A stretch of 64,000 nt of DNA from Chloromonas sp. AAM2 (Eukaryota; Chlorophyta; Chlorophyceae; Chlamydomonadales; Chlamydomonadaceae). Position numbers and translations under genes: made by a program. Numbering within the stretch: the stretch's first letter is position 1; each line of letters opens with the position of its first letter. This document shows positions 57,701 through 64,000 of this stretch, one piece after another. The stretch is from positions 37,965-101,964 of the forward strand of contig QAXH01005720.1 of the NCBI GenBank assembly GCA_004335635.1. Reading direction: 5' to 3'. The notes under the pieces were generated by a model that was not told the DNA's origin, did not search any database, and worked only from the letters and a program-made list of their open reading frames with translations.

Positions 57701-59305
57701 CACTGTTGAAAGATGGTCTCAACCTGTTGACCCTACTGCTATCAGTTTCCAGCCATATTGTGTGGTCCCCTTGGTCCCTGCAGGCTCAAGATGCAGCAGG
57801 CGAAGGCGGGTCAGTTCCAAAGAAGGCACGTGAGGGGAGTGAGCCTGGTCGCTTGCAGGCGCACAACAGCCTCTCTGGTTCGACAGACAAGGCCGACGGG
57901 GCTCGGCCAGGGACCAGCGCAGAAGGCAAGCTTGGGGCTGTGGCAGGGGACGCACTCAAGCCGACTAAGAAGCAGCGGGCGGAGGCCGGGGACGATACAA
58001 GCCCGCCAGGGCGGGCACAGTCAAAGGGCAGCAAGCAGCCAGGCTCCGGTGGCAAAGAAACGCCCACGGACGGTACGGGAGGGGAGCGCAGAGGCTCCGG
58101 CGCTGCGGCTGCTCCGGTGGTGTTGGTGCCTGTGTCCCCGCGCCTCGGGCCCAGCATTGTGGTGGTAAAGCCGGGGGATAACGGGTCACAAGACCCTGCA
58201 GCGAGGAAACCGGCGGTTGTCCAGCTTGGGGGTTCGCCGCCCCTTGGGGTGCTGTCGCCTGCCGCTGCACAGTCAAAGAATGCTCCGGCGGCGGGCGGGA
58301 AAAAGGAGGGTGGGACGGGCGGGACGCGGAAAGCGGGCGGGAAGGATGGGGAGAAGGGTGTCGACAAGAAAGCGGGGCAGACGGCAGCCGTGGCCTCGGC
58401 TGCAAAGCAGGCGACCGCGGCTGTAGGGGGTACAGGGCAGGGCAAAGGGAAGGATAAGGTGCGGGCGCCGGTGGGGCCGGAGGCGCGCCAGGGTGGCGCG
58501 AAGCAAGGGGATGGGGGCGCCAGCGGGGCCAAGCAGGCAGGGGTGGGCAGCACTGCACCGGTGTCCCAGGTGAGCCCGATAGTTGTGCCTGGTCATGCGT
58601 GCAGGTACAGGCAGGGGGTGGACGCAGGCATGTACGCGGCTGATCTGACCTGACCTTGTTGCTGTGGTTGCTAGCGGCAAGGAGAACAGCTGTTACCAGC
58701 CAGGAGAGCGTTTGGTATTCGTTCGCAGCGTGCATTGCTGCGCTCACTGTGTGTACCGCCTGCTGTTGCTTCCGAAGGTCATGCCGACCATGGCTCATAC
58801 AAAACAAGGATACTCCGGCTTCTCCATGTACTGAGATGAACTAAGAATAGTCGATAGTTTGGTTGATGGACTTCGCTATTTGCAATTGATGCCTGTGCAG
58901 GCAACGGCTGGAGGTGGACGCACCGAGTCAGGCACCCAAGCCCCTCAGGAACGCATGGTGGACTGTATACTAGAGTGTGGCCGGCCAGGGGGCGCAGCCA
59001 GCACCTCCGGCCTCCTATGGGACTCTCAGCCACCTGACCTGCCCCGTAGCAACAGTGCACTGGAAGCAGGGGCCGGCTCACAGCCTTGCCTAAGGGTCAA
59101 GGTTGATCTGGCCAAGGTTCGGTCTGTGAGGGAACTTTGGGCACAGCTGTCGCTGGCGTTCAAATCCGACGTGCTACCGGATCGCTTGCGGGCACAGTTG
59201 ATTTACATGGACGGCGATGGGGACTGGCTGTTGTTTGCACCGGATGAGCCGTGGAATGTGATTGCAGGCAGCGCGCGCAAGCTGCTTATTTCGCCTACTA
59301 GTTGA
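54713..59305 (+). CDS. Coiled-coil protein with C-terminal PB1-like domain, about 734 residues
   Basis: Function unknown. Exons: 54713-54760, 54844-55143, 55399-55452, 55766-56044, 56837-57040, 57406-57534, 57784-58569, 58901-59305; every intron is phase 0. An Ala/Ser/Pro-rich start leads to GLKWKILHVYQDEQKAKEER. About 130 residues of Glu/Arg/Lys/Ala coiled coil or single alpha-helix follow, with repeats of EAREREAKEREAREKEA type. Then come an acidic segment (DVDLMDDMFVTLPSMPSV) and about 300 disordered residues of Lys, Gly, Ala and Pro. The last 80 residues look like a PB1 domain: CLRVKVDLAKVRSVRELWAQ then YMDGDGDWLLFAPDEPWNVI, with the acidic D-x-D-G-D (OPCA) motif as in Aux/IAA, ARF and NIN-like proteins. 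PB1 domains form head-to-tail complexes. No DNA-binding domain was seen. The start is uncertain; TGTAA at 59585 is a good poly(A) candidate. Confidence 0.72.
57296..57391 (+). repeat. 45-bp tandem duplication in intron
   Basis: Two near-exact copies of a 45-base unit beginning TGTCATGTGATGTGCATGCG lie directly before the acceptor of the exon at 57406. Confidence 0.92.
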
Positions 59306-60268
59306 GCTGTTTCGCCAAACACTGTGACCAGGCCTGTGCGTGCTGCAAAGCGCTGCCAGACAAATAAGAGGCTCGGTTTGCCAGTTGCACTGGTATGTAT
59401 CTACTCATGGACTTGATTGAACCACTTCTTTGAACTGCACTGAAAATTACACGATCTGACGAGAGCTCGTGGCCATATGCAGGCACGGATTGCCAGTCAC
59501 AGGCGTTACTCTCGCTCTGAAAGAGACCATGTGCCAAGCATGCACCGTGCCACGCATCACATGGCCTCAACGGTCGTGTACCATTGTAAAGTGGGCCCGG
59601 TAGCTCCGTATTTCGTATCCTTAGCTATGTTCACACTGGCAGACCTTGCGACTGCTTGCAAAGTTGATCTGCCTGTAGAATTGACGAGGCTTGTGACAGA
59701 GCAAGTCACTGCAAGTGAAGAGGCTTGTTAGGTGATCTGTTCATAGAAGGCTGCGAACAGACAGATGTGGTCTCTGGCCCTGACCTGACTGAATGAAGGT
59801 GGACCTGTTATCTGCTCATGCAGGCCAGGCTGTGGCACATTAGGCATGCCCACCATCACCACCTGCTGCGCTGCTCAGGCTGTGCTGCTGGCTGTGCACT
59901 CATCACCAGTGCAGCTGGCCCCTGTGCAGCCTGTGCAGCGTCAACACGTGGGGACAGCAGCACTGGTAATGAGTGCACAGCAAGCAGCACAGCCTGTGCA
60001 GCGCCGATGGGTGGCATGCCTAATACGTCTCAGCCTGGCCTGTACGAGCAGATCACAGGTCAGCTGTCTACCTTCATGTCAGCAACAACAACATCTACCT
60101 TCAGTCACACCTAACAACAACAGTCTGGTTACTGTGGAGTAGGTTGGCAAGTCAAACCCAACGGATTCCGTTGTCAGTTCCCACCACGTTCCATAGCCAT
60201 GATGCACAGGACACCTAGATAACTTGCACCCTGGTGCCCAGCATTAACCTCCGCGCATCTGCCTGAGA
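59306..60268. other. Spacer between coiled-coil/PB1 and WD40 genes
   Basis: It contains the likely poly(A) signal of the upstream gene (TGTAA, 59585-59589) and then a long imperfect hairpin (listed separately). No coding sequence is supported; the open frames over 59818-60142 simply read through the hairpin. Confidence 0.55.
59802..60061. repeat. Long imperfect inverted repeat (hairpin or fold-back element)
   Basis: Left arm about 59802-59917 and right arm about 59955-60061 are reverse complements at roughly 80% identity, with a loop of about 37 bases. Matching blocks, read from the outer end inwards, include GACCTGT, ATCTGCTC, CAGGCCAGGCTG, ATTAGGCATGCC, CAGGCTGTGCTGCT and GCTGTGCACTCAT. 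One arm has an 11-base gap. The transcript of either strand could fold into a hairpin of over 200 nt, the size and style of some green-algal small-RNA precursors. It could equally be a fold-back transposon. Confidence 0.8.
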
Positions 60269-63200
60269 ATGCACCGTGTCTCGGCACCCAGGAGCACTGG
60301 GCCAACAGTGCTGCTGTCACCAAAAAGCGAGGAACACGACGACGTGCCTTGGGATGGCAGGTGAGAGCGTGAGGCAGAATGCCTACTCTTTTAGGGTTGT
60401 CGTGAACCATGTTGTCTTTTTGCCATTACGCAGTGAGCCCGGGAATACGTACGAGGCATCAAGTCGCCTAAGTGCAGCGGAAAGGGCAGCAGCAGCATCC
60501 TTCAGGCGCACGACGCTGGAGCAGGACGAGGTTGAGACTGCCCCCCTCCCAGGTCTCCTCAAGGTAACCGTGTGTTCAAGCACATGCAGAGTTGGGATGC
60601 CACCCACCCCGCCATAGGCAGGCTCCTGCAAATGCATGCACTGAGGTTCACTTTTCCTACCCATGCTTGCACGCATGCTACTCACAACACACACCTGCTT
60701 ACATGTGAGCTGGTACAATATGAGTAGCGCGGACACCTGCTTACATTCAGCTATGGTCACAGCGACAAAGTGCCACTCACAACACAGCACAACACAAGCA
60801 GGAGAACAGATCACATCACAAATTTAGTCATTGCAGGTTTTCTTTGTCACCACACACTGCATCCGCGACATTCAATCACCACCCGGGGCATGCAATCATC
60901 ACAGCCATTGGAAGCAACATTGATCATATGCGGCTTGGTGAACTCACAGCCCAAGGGTCAAGACTGGCAAGCAGACAATATCAAAGCAATAGCCTATAAT
61001 GCGTGGTGATGCTGCTACATACATGCGACTCTTCAGAACCTACCAATCATTGTTGAATGGTTGACAAGGCACTCAGCCATTTCAGCTACTTCAGAGTGAT
61101 GAACACTTCTTTAAGCCATCCCGAGGTGTAAAACACAGAGGGCTGACACTGCTTGTGATGCAGGTCGTGACCCAAGGCAAAGAGCTGCTCCCCAATAAGA
61201 AGCATGTGTTTGAAGCGGGGCTGGAAGGCACGTGCGCGTCGGTCAACAGCGCAGGGGACACCATTGCGGTTGGGTGTAGAAACAGCAACATTCTGGTAAG
61301 ACCCTGGGACTAGCGCTGTAGTCTTGAACATAACGAGGACGGGGTGCATGCCTGCGATCTATCTCAGCATGGTGTGAAGCCTGCCACCATGCTCGTCACC
61401 CGCTCGTCACCTGCCATGTCAGCCGGCTGTCTTACAAATGAAGAGCTTGCCAGTTATTGCCAGCACATGCCTGGCAACTGCTTGATCCGTTTATCTGTGG
61501 CCCGCCGCAATTCTATGCCACAGCACACCATGCCTTCTTTTCCTGTGACTTTACACAATGCAAACCTGCCTAGCCTGATTCTAACAGAGCACTACCTGCA
61601 CAGCATGCGCCCAGAAGTTGTGCAAACACATGCGTTGTCTTCCTGCTCATTTCATGTGCCGCGATGCAAACCTGCCTTGCCAAGATTCCAATACAGCACT
61701 ACCTCAACAGCTTGGGCAATGTGAGGATTTGTCGATACCCAGGCCTGACATTCTCCCAACTTACTCCCAGTACGTGCCCTGCTGTATCATGCAGTTGCTC
61801 GACGTGGCGAATCTCCGCAGCCTGTCGGTCCTGGACCTAGGGCTGACGGGGGATGGTACCATCACAGGCCTGGCATACAGGGCAGACGCGCTGGGCCACA
61901 CACAGAATGTGGCGCTGGTCGCGCGTGTGAGTGGCAGTCAAGGGGGAACGAAGCAGCTCAGTCCGCATTGGGTGGCACCTGGGGGAATGTGAATTGAGAT
62001 ACAGCATGGGCATACAGTTGGGGCCATGTGTAGCCATGCCACCATTCAAAACACAACAGCACCTTGCATTGGGCTGACTGTGCGCTCTGTGGCAGGCTCT
62101 TTGCTCCAACAAAGTCGTGCCCTCAATATCCTTGCCTGGCGCCATGCCTGGACTCCTTTAATGGAACCCCTGATTGCACAACAACGCAGCATTTGCCGGC
62201 CAGGAGAGGCATGCATATCCACTGCCGAATGCATTCTGCTCCCATGCAACTCGGTATGCACTGCCTTCTTCTTGTTCTTCTCAGGCCGATGAAGTGCTGA
62301 ACGTGCACACGAGCACAGGCAAGGTGCTGTCCCGGCGGCAGGAGGCCGGCAACAAGATCAACGCGCTGCAGCTGCGCCCCTCGGACGGGGCTGCCCTGGC
62401 CACTGCGGGGGCGGACACCGTAGTCCGAGTGTATGATGAACCCTCGGGCCGCCTGACTGCACAGCTGGAGCACGGGGATAATATCACCACCACGGGGCAC
62501 AGCAATGCAGTGTACTCTTTGGCGTGGGTGCCGGATCAGCCACAGGTCAGTGCACATCCATGCTGGGCCGGATAGGCGATTGGTTTTGGGACACACTGGT
62601 ACTGGCTCCTCACCAGAGGTCCTGGACCGCATAGCTTTCTGCCAAGGAATAGATAATTGTTGGGACTAGGTGCTTAATGGAATTGTTAGGCACGCCTGCC
62701 TCCAAGTCATCTAGCAGGAACACTTTGCCAGATCCAGTGCACATGCAGCAGTCACTGGGAGGAACTTGCTGGGCCTATTGCTACTGGGACTGGTAAGGAG
62801 GACTAGGACGGGTGCTGGGTCGGACACGTGATTGCTACTAGGTCATGCTGGGACTGGTAAGTAAGACTGTTACGGGCTTCAAACCAGCAGGCCTTCAAGT
62901 CATCCAGCGGGGACAGGTTGAGGTGCTGTGTGCAGCATGAGTCAGCTCGGACTCGTAGGCATATATATCCATCTATTCCTTCCTATAGTGAACACTTAGC
63001 TGGCATGCCTTCACTCTACAGCAGCAGCGGGCGTGGTGGCAGTGCCGGCAGGCATCCAGGACTGGATTGAGTCAACTGAGGCAGAGCAAGCCGAGTGAGG
63101 CAGCAGCGAGGCAAGTGCACCAGCCTGCAGTGTTCCAACTCGTGCTGCCCTGGCCTGTGCACAGGTGCTTGTGAGCGGCGGGTGGGACCGGTCCGTGAAG

Positions 63201-63799
63201 GTGTGGGACCTGCGCGCCCAGCGGGCGGTGCGCTCCGTCTTCGGGCCGTACGTGTGCGGGGACGCACTGAGTGTGCGGGGCGGGCGGCTGCTCACGGGCT
63301 CCTGGCGGCACTCCCAGGCCCTGCAACAGTGGGACCTAGCCACGGGGAAGCTCATGACCAACATGACGTTTCACCAGGTGACAGTGCCTGTGGCATGCGA
63401 TCAGAGTTGCACAGTCATTGCAGGCGGAGGCCATGTGGCACAAGGCTGTGTCTGTGTTCAAAGATGTGACATAGAGGCTCAGGAAGGGTGAGACAAGGCC
63501 AGTACGTGCTCTAGGCCGCTTGGCCTCTCAATGACTGGTGTGTGACAGATGACAGCATGAGCAGTGGGCACCAGATGGGCTGTAGGGTGGTGGCAGGGTG
63601 TGAGGCAAACACGTTGCGGTGGCGTCAATCAACCACAATGACTGGCCATGACACAATGTGGTGTCGCGTGCATGATCTCTTGCAGTCTGAGCACGAAGCA
63701 TGTCTCATCTACTGCGCCAAGTTTGGCGAGGGCAGCCTGGACGGCATCGCCTACGCGGGCGGCAGCGGCAAGAAGCCCTGCTTCCGGACATACCAGGCG
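60269..63799 (+). CDS. WD40 repeat protein (3' end outside window)
   Basis: A beta-propeller scaffold protein; partner unknown. Exons: 60269-60360, 60434-60563, 61164-61295, 61795-61926, 62285-62545, 63165-63377, 63686-63799; they join in frame and the last ends at a GTACGT donor, so the gene continues beyond 64000. The N-terminus (MHRVSAPRSTGPTVLLSPKS) is Ser/Pro rich and acidic; a short Ala-rich helix (RLSAAERAAAASFRRT) follows. Propeller blades start in exon 3 (CASVNSAGDTIAVGCRNSNI). Clear WD motifs are LATAGADTVVRVYDEPSG, GHSNAVYSLAWVPDQP, LVSGGWDRSVKVWDLRA and LTGSWRHSQALQQWDLATG. The GGWD..V.xWDlR followed by GPYVCGD and LLTGS resembles a WD40 group common in protists. Exons 1-3 are small and were placed by splice phase, so they are less certain than exons 5-7. 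Confidence 0.8.
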
Positions 63800-63818
63800 G
63801 TACGTGGGCGCGTGAAGT

Positions 63819-64000
63819 CTGGGTACGCAGGGGTTCATGCAGCACAGGGCTGGGTACGCAGGGGTTCATGCAGCGCAGGGCTGGGTACGCAGGGGTTCAT
63901 GCAGCGCAGGGCTGGGTACGCAGGGGTTCATGCAGCGCAGGGCTGGGTACGCAGGGGTTCATGCAGCGCAGGGCTGGGTACACAGGGGTTCATGCAGCGC
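63819..64000 (+). repeat. 31-bp tandem repeat, about six copies, cut by window end
   Basis: A 31-base unit beginning CTGGGTACGCAGGGGTTCAT repeats with almost no change from 63819 to the window end. It lies in the WD40 gene's intron, 20 bases after the donor at 63800. The true copy number is not visible. Confidence 0.95.

Noticed and set aside
57786..58807. Two long minus-strand open frames (255 and 280 codons), Pro/Ala/Ser-rich
   Set aside because: They are antisense shadows of the GC-rich exon 57784-58569, whose plus-strand frame joins in phase to exons on both sides.
59818..60142. Two 98-codon plus-strand frames as small genes
   Set aside because: They read through the inverted repeat; both arms give complementary low-information peptides and no motif.

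Overview
The window is nuclear DNA from a eukaryote, most likely a flagellated green alga (Chlorophyta). Genes are split into many short exons by GT-AG introns of roughly 150-900 bases. One gene encodes an axonemal-type dynein heavy chain, so the lineage makes or made flagella. Two others encode plastid proteins, VIPP1 with a transit peptide and a DGD1-type galactolipid synthase. The pentamer TGTAA, the green-algal poly(A) signal, lies downstream of several stop codons. Base composition is near 50% GC with many GCATGC-like words. The species cannot be named from the sequence alone. No bacterial operon, phage, CRISPR array or rRNA was seen.

Layout: (1) 158-17608, plus, the 3' half of a dynein heavy chain gene (AAA4, stalk, microtubule-binding tip, AAA5, AAA6, C-terminal domain) in about 41 exons. 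(2) 18157-23090, plus, an 11-exon gene for a secreted protein I do not recognise. (3) 23419-26794, minus, a SET/MYND (SMYD-type) lysine methyltransferase. (4) 27147-30951, minus, a glutathione S-transferase. (5) 31788-36106, minus, a GPKOW/MOS2-type G-patch and KOW spliceosome protein. (6) 36512-38205, plus, an F-box protein with a PP2-like C-terminal half. (7) 38206-41188, a long gene-poor convergent spacer. (8) 41189-43632, minus, VIPP1/IM30. (9) 43985-49572, plus, DGD1-type digalactosyldiacylglycerol synthase. (10) 51773-54360, minus, a BuGZ/ZNF207 zinc-finger protein. (11) 54713-59305, plus, a Glu/Arg/Ala-rich coiled-coil protein ending in a PB1-like domain. (12) 60269 to beyond 64000, plus, a WD40 protein, cut by the window end.

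Exon maps were built by hand, joining exons that keep the reading frame across consensus splice sites and match family motifs. For genes 2, 3, 4, 5, 8, 9, 10 and 11 the joined exons give a complete frame with no internal stop. The dynein and WD40 maps are also in frame but run off the window. Start codons are least certain for the F-box gene and the coiled-coil/PB1 gene.

Three gene pairs are head to head with short shared upstream regions: GPKOW/F-box, VIPP1/DGD1 and BuGZ/coiled-coil-PB1. The VIPP1/DGD1 pair is the most striking, because both products build thylakoid membranes and only 352 bases separate their start codons. Other points of interest are a long imperfect hairpin at about 59.8-60.06 kb, a tRNA-like element without an anticodon arm inside a DGD1 intron, a ten-copy 19-bp minisatellite in a dynein intron, two GC-AG dynein introns placed by homology, and several frame-shifting exon-like segments inside introns.
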